Origin: Armigeres subalbatus
Taxonomy: Eukaryota > Arthropoda > Insecta > Diptera > Culicidae
Assembly: GCF_024139115.2 (NCBI RefSeq)
Contig: NC_085139.1
Span: 2,861,470 to 2,925,469 of the forward strand
Reading direction: 5' to 3'
Length of the DNA: 64,000 bases
Numbering within the stretch: the stretch's first letter is position 1; every line of letters starts with the position of its first letter. Below the pieces are notes generated by a model that worked only from the letters and a program-made list of their open reading frames with translations, ran no database searches and was not told the origin of the DNA. Below are positions 55,232-64,000 of the stretch, one piece after another. The position numbers and the translations under genes are program-made.

Positions 55232-57290
55232 ATGCTCCTGGCTCGTGAGCTGCAGAAGGTCGGCGTGAGTGTGTAAGCAATTCAATAAATACTGTGGCCC
55301 AGAACTGGAGAACGTGAATTCCGGGCGGTGGATCCCATAGCGAACACTTCATTCAAGTACCACATCTACTATAGCGGCGGTGACAGAGCAGAACGAGGAG
55401 TTGGATCCTTGGTGATCGGGAAGCAGATGAAGCGTGTTATCCGGTGGAAGCAGATAAGGGACCGCATTTGCGTGTTGAGAATGAAGGCCAAATTCTTCAA
55501 CTATAGCCTGATCAGCATCCAACGAACGATAACCCTGATAACATGAAGGATGAGTTCTATGAGAGCCTTGATAAGGCCTACGGAGAGTGCCCAACACACG
55601 TTGTAAAAATTGTCTTCGGGGATGCAAATGCGCAGATCGGAAGAGAAAGTTTCTTTCGCCATGTTATTGGTAGGTACGGAAAGCCGCTACCAACGATAAT
55701 GGTCTGCGACTTGAAACCTTTGCTGCTAGAGGGATGGCAATAAGCTAACACACCTGACAACATCCGAGTGGAGACACTTGCTCACAGATGGACCACGTGC
55801 TGGTCGACGGGCGACAATTCTCGGATGTTATAGATGTAAGGTCCTTCAGAGGTCCGAACATCGACTCGGATCACTATCTTGTAGTTGCAAAAATTCGGGC
55901 GCGACTTTCCAGCGTCACGAAATCACGAAACAACAGAATGTTTCAATATCCAATACTTGTCAGTTGAAGGAGTTGCTGAACAGTACCACCAGAAGCTGGA
56001 CGAGCGGATAGGAGATGCCACCGGATCCGGCGACGTCAACAGAACAGGAAGTATTAGGCACTGCACAGCGACGCCAACGAAACGGTTGGTTTGATGAGGA
56101 GTGCCGGCGAGTGACGGACGAGAAAAATGTTGCTAGGAGTCGAATGCTAGTGGCTCGTAACCGTTCCAATAGAGCGGTACGGTGTAGCAAGAGCCGAAGA
56201 GAAACGATTCCACTGCAGAAAAAAAAGCAACACGAAGAGAGTGTGATAGCTGAAGCGCAGGACAACATGGATAGAAATATGGGAGGATGAAGACCGACGA
56301 TTATGGAGCTCTACAATACGCCAGGCATATGTGTATCGACGCTGTAGCCAACCAGCTATCCAGGCAGGTACATGCTCTCTATGGTATTTTGCTGAGTCAT
56401 TTAGGAAATCCCTGGAAAATGGACTTGGTCAACCAAGGAATCCCTAAATGAGAGCCTTAAGATCTACAAGCGAAATAAAATTTACCTATTTTGAATTTGT
56501 TGCACGCTCTTCATGGTACTTACAATAAAATGTTTCCACAGTATTCGTTCTGGCTCAACCAGTACGGCCTTAAGGTCTACACCCGTACCTAAGAATTTAT
56601 CAGCCTTTTTTTTAAATGGTTCACACTCTTTGTTAATAGAGAGCTGAGCACAATAAAAGTGTATCCAATTCGCGAATTAGTAAATTCATTTTCATAAGGA
56701 TTTTTATACCGGGACTAAAACACGCGTTTATAACTGATTAATAATAAGCTATCCGGATGATTTAGGATTCTGAAAAAGTATTCGTAAAACAAAAATCACG
56801 TGGAATATTTTAGTTGAGATACCAATACTTTCACACAAAAAGCTGCTGGCTGTATCTGACAGTTCGTGACAGCAGTTGACTGGCAGCAGATGAAGTTACA
56901 TTTGTCCTCTTTGCAAGTCCCGTCCCAGCTTATATAGGACCATCTTTGGCGGTATGCAAGAAAACGGTGTGTGGCGGCGAAGAATGATCCACGAGCTCGC
57001 CCAGCACTACGGCGAACCCAGTATCCAGAAGGTAGCTAAAGCTGAAAGGGTACGATAGGCAGGGCATGTTGCAAGAATGCCGGACAGCAACCCTGCAAAG
57101 ATGGTGTTCGTTTCCGATCCGGCAGGTACGAGACGACGTGGAGCGCAGCGAGAGAGGAGGGTAGACCAGGTACAAAACGACTTGGTTAGCGTGGGGCGCA
57201 TTTGAGGATGGAGAGATGTGGCCTCGAACCGTGTATTGTGACGCCAAATTGTTGATTCAGGGTAATCTGTTTAGATGTTAACTAAATAAA
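55232..57290 (+). mobile_element. RTE-clade LINE relic with RT deleted
   Basis: The endonuclease half (55330-55900) shows GVGSLVIGKQMKRVI, KFFNYSLISI, FGDANAQIGRE and SDHYLVV. A linker follows to about 56290 (DEECRRVTDEKNVA). The 3' end (56925-57245) shows WRRRMIHELAQHYGEPSI and GHVARMPDSNPAKMV. The RT core is missing and about 600 bp of other DNA (56300-56920), including the recurrent motif, lies between. It is more diverged than the 26.9 kb copy. Confidence 0.75.
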
Positions 57291-57616
57291 TGAAATAAAA
57301 ATATGCAAAAATAAAAAAAATAAGGTAGGGTAAGACACCCTTCACCCAGTTTTCGCCCACCAATTTTAAAATCTTCATTTCTCGAAAATTAGTTGTTGGA
57401 AACAGTTGAAGTTCTAATTTTTCCATACAATTATCAAACAATTATAATAAAACTTAAACTTTAACTAATATGGCAAAACACAAAAAAAAAATAAAAAAGT
57501 GCCAAGGAATGGTTGATCAAATCCCATTTTTTCGTAGTTTTACACTTTTATCCCTTTTGACCTTCGGTCTTTTTGCGATGCGTTGTAATGGAGTATTTCG
57601 TAGATTGCATACTAGA
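57291..57616. other. Unassigned DNA
   Basis: Nothing recognisable is seen. Confidence 0.4.
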
Positions 57617-58487
57617 GTGGGGCGTCTAGAGTGGTCATTTTTTCAAATCAATGGTTTTTCGAAGCCATTCTGGGTCCTGAACAACTGTACAGAATTTGGG
57701 ACCGATTGGTTGCTTCCTCGCTTTCCGCATCGCGTTTGAAATTTGTATGGAAATTAGTATGGGAGAACGTATATTTTTGCATTTGTACTACTAGAGGTTT
57801 CAGTTCATCGTAAACCAAGTGGCACATTGCGTTAAAGTATAACCCAAAGGATCCCGAAAAACTTTGCTGAATAAGGCACGTTGCTGGAACGTCCACGAAA
57901 AAAGTTATAACGCTTCGAAGACTGAGTGTTCAAACCATATGCAAAAAATCGTTTATTCTGCCAGCACTGCCGAACTACGTAGACCAATAATTTAACTGTG
58001 TGTTATTTCAAAATATTTGATCTTATAGGGCTTTAGAGCTAATGGGAGCTATCCGGAATCATTTCACAAAGAAAAAAAATGCGGCAAGAAGGAAGATGGG
58101 TTTTGCCCTTCGATAACTATAGGTCGTCCGGTAGTGCTGGCAGAAACATTGATTTCTTGCATACGGTTTGAACAATCAATTTTCGAAACGTAATAACATT
58201 TTTTGTAAACCTTCCAGCAATGTACCTTCTTCGGCAAAGTCTTTCGGCAACTTCCAGACTATATGCTAACGTATTGAGTCACGTGATTGATGATAAATTG
58301 AAGCCGCTAATAGCAAAAATGTAAAAAAGTACGTTTTCCCATACTAATCTCCATGTAAATTTAAAACGCGATGCGGCATGCGAGGTCGCAACCAATCGAG
58401 CCTATATGTTGCACAGTTGATTGGGGTCCCAAAGCGATTCAGAAAAACCTTGACGTTTTTCCATACAACTGCGCCCCACTCTATTGC
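57617..58487. mobile_element. Large diverged foldback, AGAGTGGGGCG-terminal
   Basis: The outer ends are GAGTGGGGCG and its complement. Inner blocks CGATTGGTTGC, CCGCATCGCGTTT and ATTAGTATGGGA recur as complements in the right arm. The centre contains CTGCCAGCACT..AGTGCTGGCAG. The arms differ at roughly a quarter of sites by eye, so it is old. Confidence 0.8.
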
Positions 58488-60595
58488 ATACTGATAGCTG
58501 CCATGTATATACTTCAACATTCTTACTCCAACTGCTTCCTTATGGATTACTATTTGGGAATTAATACCTCAATTTGAGGTCCAAATGATAAAGCATGAAA
58601 GCTACCATTTCCGGCCACACCCATCTTCTCCTTTATTAGGAAAGGGAAGGAAATGATGATATGATATTTACTTAACCTTCCGGGACTCGCTAAGTCCTGA
58701 ATCTCTCATGCAGTCTCGCCTCCGTTGTGTACGACAAGCGAGCTTTTTAGATAGTGTTGTACTTTTCACAACGGAGCGAGTGCTCGAGGGTTAGCGAGAG
58801 GCCAGCGACTCACCGATGCTCTCATAGATGTCAAGGAGTTGGAAGATTGGTAGGTATAGTTTAGGAGTATCATCATAAGCAAATGATATGATAAGTTTAA
58901 ATTGACGATGGGAGTGACCATGCTATTAAGCGAAGCTATTAAACTTGCCATGGCTTATTAGCCTAGGTTTAAGCGCCATTGTTTGCTCTCTGAAACGAGA
59001 AAGAAATTTCCAATTACATTAATGTCAGGCAACACTTTTTGAAATATTATTAAACACTGTCTGTCTTACTTTGGCTGCTGCAATGATGATTTAAAAATAC
59101 TGTATACCTAAGTCCAAGCATTAAGGGTAAACAAAAGTCGGGGTCTGTATAACGTAATCTTTCAGTTATTGGAAACCGATTTATCATTCAAAGGTCTACC
59201 AAGGAATCGAGAATTGAAAGTGGAGCAAGTAGGATTTTTTTAATACACTGACTATCCAATTGGTGCATGAATTAGCAAAAGAATAGTACAATGGTAGACT
59301 ATGCGAGCTAATAATTATTACTAGAAATATTCTGCTGTTGGACTTTTGTCCTAAAACCAATTGGAGGTTTAATCCCTTCGACTTTTTGTATCTGCTTTTT
59401 TTCTATCTTTTGTTCGTTTCGACCATTTGTCCTTCGACCTTTTGTTCTTCGAACTTATGTCCTTCCTATTGAATTTTCACTTAAATATAGGGGAACGTCT
59501 TTCGAGTTTTCTCTCATATTTACCGTGTTTGAGATGTTCGTAACAAAACTAGACAAAAATATGTAGGTCATGCGCAAAAAGTGTTAGAACAATCGATAGC
59601 AAGGTAGGAAAAACCAATAATGTTCACATTTTGATGAAACATCTAACATTTTTGTGAAGCAAATGCCCTGGTAGGCTCGTCTCCACGCACTTTCCATATA
59701 AGAATACAGACTCGCCAATGCGTGGTGCCGGTGTTGAACTTAATCTATAGATTAAAAAAACACATTAATAAAGATTAAAAAAAACGCGTGGTGCGTTGCT
59801 CCCTAAGGGCTGCCAGCTAAGAGGCGTTTTGCCTCATGAGTTTTTGGACAACAAAATATCACCACTTTTTAAAAATGGTAATTTTATCAATATGATTGAG
59901 ATATTCAACAATTTTAAGATTGCATCAGCTAGCTATATTGTTAAACTGTTGCGTTTACTTTTAACAAACAACCATGCGTTCACTATTATTTTACAGGCAA
60001 TTGAGTCACTTTACACCACCATTTGGGCGTTTTGCCCAGGCCTTCTTTTAAAACTTGTTTTAAATGCGTTTAAAAGTCACAACCTTGTTGTTTCGAATAG
60101 GAGATCATTGTGAAAGGTAGCTAGTATAGAAATTTTGCTTCTAAATGTTGAAATGGTTCGATATTCTTATTATTTTGGACATTCTTTGTCAACAGACTAT
60201 TGCATATATTTGTTGAGACTTTTACTTACTTACGTCTTCGACTAAACTAACCCCTGTTCTGAAACAAAAAAAAAATATAATAATAGGCTATGTATGTCAT
60301 CGCCCAGCGTTTGCATTTTAGGTATTATTCAACTAATAGGCACCCTTCATATTCCGACGTATGTAATATCTGATATGTTCAACTGACGCTGAAATGCTGC
60401 AAAATTTTGATAAGCCTACGGTATCAGTTTTGGTATCAACAACAGACCTTATGGATTCAATTTAATCCGTGTTTTGTTTCATTATCATGTGTACATGTCT
60501 GCTTACTGCTGATAAAATAGCATAATAAAAAATTGAATAATTTCGGGTTCCCGTTCTTTGTTTTGGGTAAAGAAGACGCTTAAACTCCGGAATTG
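58488..60595. other. Unassigned AT-rich DNA with a short minisatellite
   Basis: TTCGACCTTTTGTCC-like units repeat at about 59388-59470. A 105-codon frame at 59796-60113 has no recognisable domain and sits in repeat-like sequence (GGCGTTTTGCC type at 59822 and 60027), so I do not call it a gene. Confidence 0.45.
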
Positions 60596-60835
60596 TACAC
60601 CCAACCAGCGACTATTAGATTGTCTAGCAATTCTATATAAGAATTGGGTATATGCAAAACTGTTCGATTCTTATACAAAAAATATAAGCTCACAAACAAA
60701 TATTTTAAGAAAAGCTTGCAAAATTGTAAGGTCAGTATTTGTATAAGAATCTAACAATTTCAAATATGCTTATACAGGTTTTGGTAGGTCTTTATACAGA
60801 ATGGTGAGAAATCTAACAATCACCGGTCGGGTGTA
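60596..60835. mobile_element. MITE, TACACCC-terminal
   Basis: TACACCCAACCAGCGACTAT at the left pairs with the complement of TACACCCGACCGGTGATTGT at the right. TTAGATT and CTGTATAA blocks lie inside. Confidence 0.75.
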
Positions 60836-61079
60836 GTTCTAAATGAACTCAAAAGGTTACTAGACTCGAAAATCTGCTCTTTTCCCCCTTGATTCGATAA
60901 GCTAGCACAAAACTTGTTTATAAATCCTGTTATTTTGCGTTCCAAAACATACATAAAACCGTTTGCAGATAACGCTGTCCAAACTGCCTTCAGGGGAATA
61001 AATTAATTGAATTGATGGCTCACTGCAAACGATCATAAATGTAGACATCACTGCATACTTCTATAATAGTGAACTCCAG

Positions 61080-61903
61080 CCGCGTCTAGAACTCGACTCG
61101 AGGACTTTTCCTTATACTGCCATATATGCGTTGAATGAGCGCTCTTTGCGCTCGACTGCAAATCCCAGTCCGCGAACCGGCCGCGCGCTGTGCTGCTACT
61201 GCAACAACGCCACAAATCATTCGATTCCTAGATTCTAGCCCGGCCGGACGCGCGCGCGCTCCTTCCACGCGAACGACGACGCGAGTAGAGTTTGTAAAAG
61301 CTACTCACGGCAAGTCACTCCATGTAATTATTTCGAATTAAATCTGCTAAATTGAGCGACAACAGAATCGACGTTACGCTGTGCGATCGATTTGGTTGCG
61401 TGTGATAAGAACTTTATCTAATCGACTGTGTGAAACGAATTCGATGTGGGACACAGCGAAAGATCCCACGAACAGTTGAACTAATTTCAGTACTAATCAG
61501 CTGTTAACAATCGCGAGCAATAATTTATTAGTCCATATTAGTTTGCTGCTGAATAACAAAGAGGTGTTTAGTGTGCGCGAAAGAGAGGAGTTCTAAGTCC
61601 CGATACGAGGAAGCCTTATACTAAGAAGACTGTTTGTAACTAAGGTGCTGTGTTGTAACGTTATTAGTATATAACTTAACTGCGAGCGTTCGCAAACCAC
61701 CTTCCTACTCGTCTCGGCTTGCCCGCTGGGAATTTACAACGCCACCCAGTAGTAAGTTCAACGGTTCAGTCGTAACGCGCTCGTCAGATACTGTGAACGA
61801 TAAGTTGAATTTTCCTAAAGATTCTCTGGTCGGTGGTGTCGTCGACGGTGATTTTCCATTGAATCGATTAGAATCGAATTAGTGTTCTAGAACACGCGGA
61901 AAA
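61080..61903 (+). promoter_or_regulatory. CpG-rich promoter and 5' UTR of the amidase-like gene
   Basis: Composition changes to GC- and CpG-rich (for example CCGGCCGCGCGCTG at about 61179), unlike anything else nearby. It leads through a UTR with several upstream stops to the ATG at 61904. No TATA box is placed with confidence. The transcription start cannot be set from sequence alone. Confidence 0.5.
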
Positions 61904-62077
61904 ATGCAACTGTGGCTACGAGCGTTAGGAGTGGTGCTCCGCATAGCGAATATAGTGCTACTACCGCTGATTAAATTCATCGGAGGGCCACGCCGGAAGA
62001 CTCCGTTCCCGGAAATTCGCAACGAAATGCTGGAGATTCCTGCCGTCGACCTGGCAGAGCGGATCAGAAACAAGGAG
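61904..62077 (+). CDS. Fatty-acid amide hydrolase 2-like amidase, first coding exon
   Basis: Fifty-eight codons, MQLWLRALGVVLRIANIVLL at the N-terminus. A hydrophobic membrane-anchor segment (about residues 3-26) is followed by basic residues (GGPRRKTPF), then NEMLEIPAVDLAERIRNKE. That last block is the start of the amidase fold, where family members have a leucine-A-x-x-I-R-x-K/R-E helix. The exon ends in phase 0 at a GTGCGT donor (62078). Fatty-acid amide hydrolases of the amidase-signature family hydrolyse fatty acid amides at membranes. The catalytic Ser-Ser-Lys lies in later exons outside the window. The ATG is preceded by GGAAAA, a fair insect start context. The family call rests on a short exon and could be a related amidase. 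Confidence 0.6.
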
Positions 62078-62255
62078 GTGCGTAGCCCAACCAGCGATTT
62101 GGCTTGAGTATGGGTCTGTGTTGGGAGATTTGGTGAAAGTGTAAGCGTTAATTAGGTTACCGGATCTAGACACTGGCCTAATTGACGAATGATTGAATCA
62201 TATTTTTCTTTATGGTAATTTCTGAAGCTAATTTGAGTTTATGTTGGTACATACA

Positions 62256-62479
62256 TATAGGGGAACGGTTCGGCACTTCATCCTATAGCTCCTATTTCCA
62301 TCTCATCAAAAGCAAAGCAATGAAAAGAAATTTGTTTTGTTTGTTATTTTTGTGTTTTTTTTCAGCTGTGAGCACGCTTGTTAGCAAAAAGAAGTGACGA
62401 GTTTGGTGCTGTATTTCTTTGTTTTGCGATGAGATGAATATATGTTCAGTGAGATGGAAAATGGAACAGTTCCCCTATA
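62256..62479. mobile_element. MITE, TATAGGGGAAC-terminal
   Basis: TATAGGGGAACGGTTC at the left and the complement of TATAGGGGAACTGTTC at the right. 224 bp, non-coding. A lone similar end is at about 59487. Confidence 0.85.
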
Positions 62480-62489
62480 TAGGTAAGAG

Positions 62490-63038
62490 CTAGGATAGGA
62501 TGTGACAATTCAATTGTGACTGCCTTGTTGTTTCCTCAGTCGATTGCTTCGACGAGGTGGTGCCCAGTGCTTCCGAATATTTTTTATGCAAAATCCGCCG
62601 AATAATATATGTATAAAATTAATGTTTTATCGTTCATTTCTTCCATATTTCGTAATTAAAGATGCTACGTACTATCAGCAAAAAGTTTTACAAGGAATTA
62701 GATGAGTTTTACAGTGAAAAGGGTAAAAATTTGCTTAATAATGCTTCAAATTGAGTATTTCAAATTAGCCTAACCCTTGAGAATCATGCATGCATATTTT
62801 GCAGGCTAGCATAAATTCATTTTGCCCAAAAAATCAAAAAACAAACTTTCGAATTTTGTCATTAATTTCAATTTAATTTCCCAGCAACACGGCTAAGGTA
62901 ACAACAAGCTGCCCTTTTGAAAATGTGATACCGCCGATCGAAGTAATCGATTGTCATTTTCACCCAATCAGCAACCGGTACGATTTTGACAGAAAATCGG
63001 TACGATTTTTAATGACTAATTGGCACATCCTATCCTAG
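62490..63038. mobile_element. MITE, CTAGGATAGGATGTG-terminal
   Basis: CTAGGATAGGATGTGACAAT at the left and the complement of CTAGGATAGGATGTGCCAAT at the right. 549 bp, no transposase. It lies only 10 bp from the preceding MITE. Confidence 0.85.
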
Positions 63039-63673
63039 GGTAAGAGGCGTGAGGCTATAAAGTGAGAGGCGTGAGAGGTAATCGAAGGAGGCGCAAGGTT
63101 GATTGTTCTGGAACCAATGAGTAATTTTATTTATCATCTCTTTTACTATTTACAATGTCGCTTTGCATATCGTCATCCGGGGTGAAAGTGGCTGTAGGAG
63201 GTTAGATTGAGTTGTCGTTCTCACTGACAACCGGTTAAAAAATGTTCAAAAAAGTAGCTTTATGATTTAGATTTCTATATACCTATGTATTTAATCTATA
63301 TATTTTATGTTCTTGGCTACATTTAATTCGTTTTGCTAGCATTCTAAATTATTGAAACAGTAACCAATTCTAATCCCCATTTGATCCATTATTACCCGGA
63401 CGACGGTTGGGCAGCAAATACAAAGCGAATCCAAAATGTTATTTAAAGTGAAATTCATGCTGCTCCGGTGTACCTTGTGAATAACTGTGACTTTTTTAAC
63501 AAGCTTTTTATGTCATGGTACCGAGCCGTTTCTCTTTATTAAAAAAAATAACTCTTCGGAGCTAGCTTTTATGATTTTTTATCTCAAAACTTTGTCAATT
63601 TTCTTTTTTAAAACACTCGAGCATGCGCGCTGATGTATTGTGTACAGCATATGTGAATTTTCTGCTGTCGTCT

Positions 63674-64000
63674 TTTATTATTATTATTTATTCAGACTAA
63701 GGCCGAAGTGGCCTGTGCGGTATGTAAGAGTCTTCTCCATTCGGCTCGGTCCATGGCAACACGTCGCCAGCCACGCAGTCTACGGAGGGTCCGCAAGTCA
63801 TCTTCCACCTGATCGATCCACCTTGCCCGCTGCGCACCTCGCCTTCTTGTGCCCGTCGGATCGTTGTCGAGAACCATTTTCACCGGGTTATTGTCCGACA
63901 TTCTGGCTACGTGCCCGGTCCACCGCAGTCGTCCGATTTTCGCGGTGTGAACGATGGATGGTTCTCCGAACAGCTGATGCAACTCGTGGTTCATTCGCCT
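63674..64000 (-). mobile_element. RTE LINE 3' end, runs off the window
   Basis: Minus-strand 3' tail of AATAAT units at about 63675-63693, then the C-terminal coding region (NHELHQLFGEPSIVHTAKIG, GHVARM, RWIDQVEDDLR). It is open for at least 100 codons and closely matches 29860-30161. It is inserted antisense in the amidase-like intron. Confidence 0.92.

Larger units (their letters stand above)
62078..63673 (+). other. Intron 1 of the amidase-like gene (within the window)
   Basis: It starts at GTGCGT and no acceptor is found before the window ends. It contains two MITEs and ends in an RTE fragment. Nothing else is coding. Confidence 0.5.

Noticed and set aside
59796..60113. 105-codon frame
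   Set aside because: Not recognised, hydrophobic by AT-rich chance, in repeat-like sequence.
1..64000. Integrated viral sequences (flavivirus- or rhabdovirus-like), which are common in Aedes
   Set aside because: No translated segment resembled a viral polymerase, nucleoprotein or glycoprotein; all RT-like pieces fit LINE, Ty3/gypsy or Penelope-like elements.

Overview
The window looks like intergenic and intronic DNA of a culicine mosquito, most probably Aedes. The reasons are several copies of a tRNA-derived SINE that matches my memory of Feilai, RTE-clade LINEs of the JAM1 type, very dense MITEs and foldbacks, and degenerate Ty3/gypsy, Tc1, hAT and Penelope-like material. No bacterial operons, rRNA, CRISPR array or viral gene were seen. 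Most of the sequence is nested, mutually interrupting transposable elements, and only two host genes can be named.

Layout. 0-8 kb: an old, partial adenylosuccinate lyase (AdSL) copy on the minus strand, split by an RTE fragment that itself carries a foldback; then a plus-strand RTE relic carrying a tRNA-SINE. 8-15 kb: MITEs, a decayed Ty3/gypsy element with recognisable reverse transcriptase (RT), a Feilai-like SINE, and a hAT-like repeat holding a foldback. 15.4-18.0 kb: a second, better preserved AdSL copy on the minus strand, with intact exon 1, one intron (holding a SINE) and a frameshifted second exon. 19-23.5 kb: a cluster of one MITE family, two copies of which lie inside a 2.6 kb Tc1 element that also carries a Penelope-like inverted pair. 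24-34.8 kb: minisatellite, MITEs, a 3.3 kb RTE with endonuclease (EN) and RT domains, a Penelope-like remnant split by a MITE, and hAT-like ends. 35.9-42.6 kb: a structurally complete Ty3/gypsy LTR retrotransposon (224 bp LTRs that read as identical, GCATG target duplication, primer-binding site, polypurine tract), minus strand, with broken gag and pol. 42.9-60.8 kb: SINEs, three more RTE copies, large foldbacks, satellites and MITEs. 60.9-64 kb: a CpG-rich promoter/5' UTR and first coding exon of a gene resembling insect fatty-acid amide hydrolase 2, whose first intron already holds two MITEs and an RTE 3' end.

Functional reading. The only part I would call a probably live host gene is the amidase-like exon at 61904-62077. 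The AdSL copy at 15.4-18.0 kb is either a recent pseudogene or a real gene damaged by single-base assembly errors. The second option is kept open because the LTR retrotransposon, whose LTRs look identical, is also broken by one-base shifts. The TE insertions give a relative order: Tc1 is older than the two MITEs and the Penelope-like pair inside it, the AdSL partial copy is older than the RTE inside it, and the LTR retrotransposon is among the youngest. No new multi-gene system was found. The most unusual signals are two inverted-repeat insertions whose arms carry a hammerhead-ribozyme-like core.
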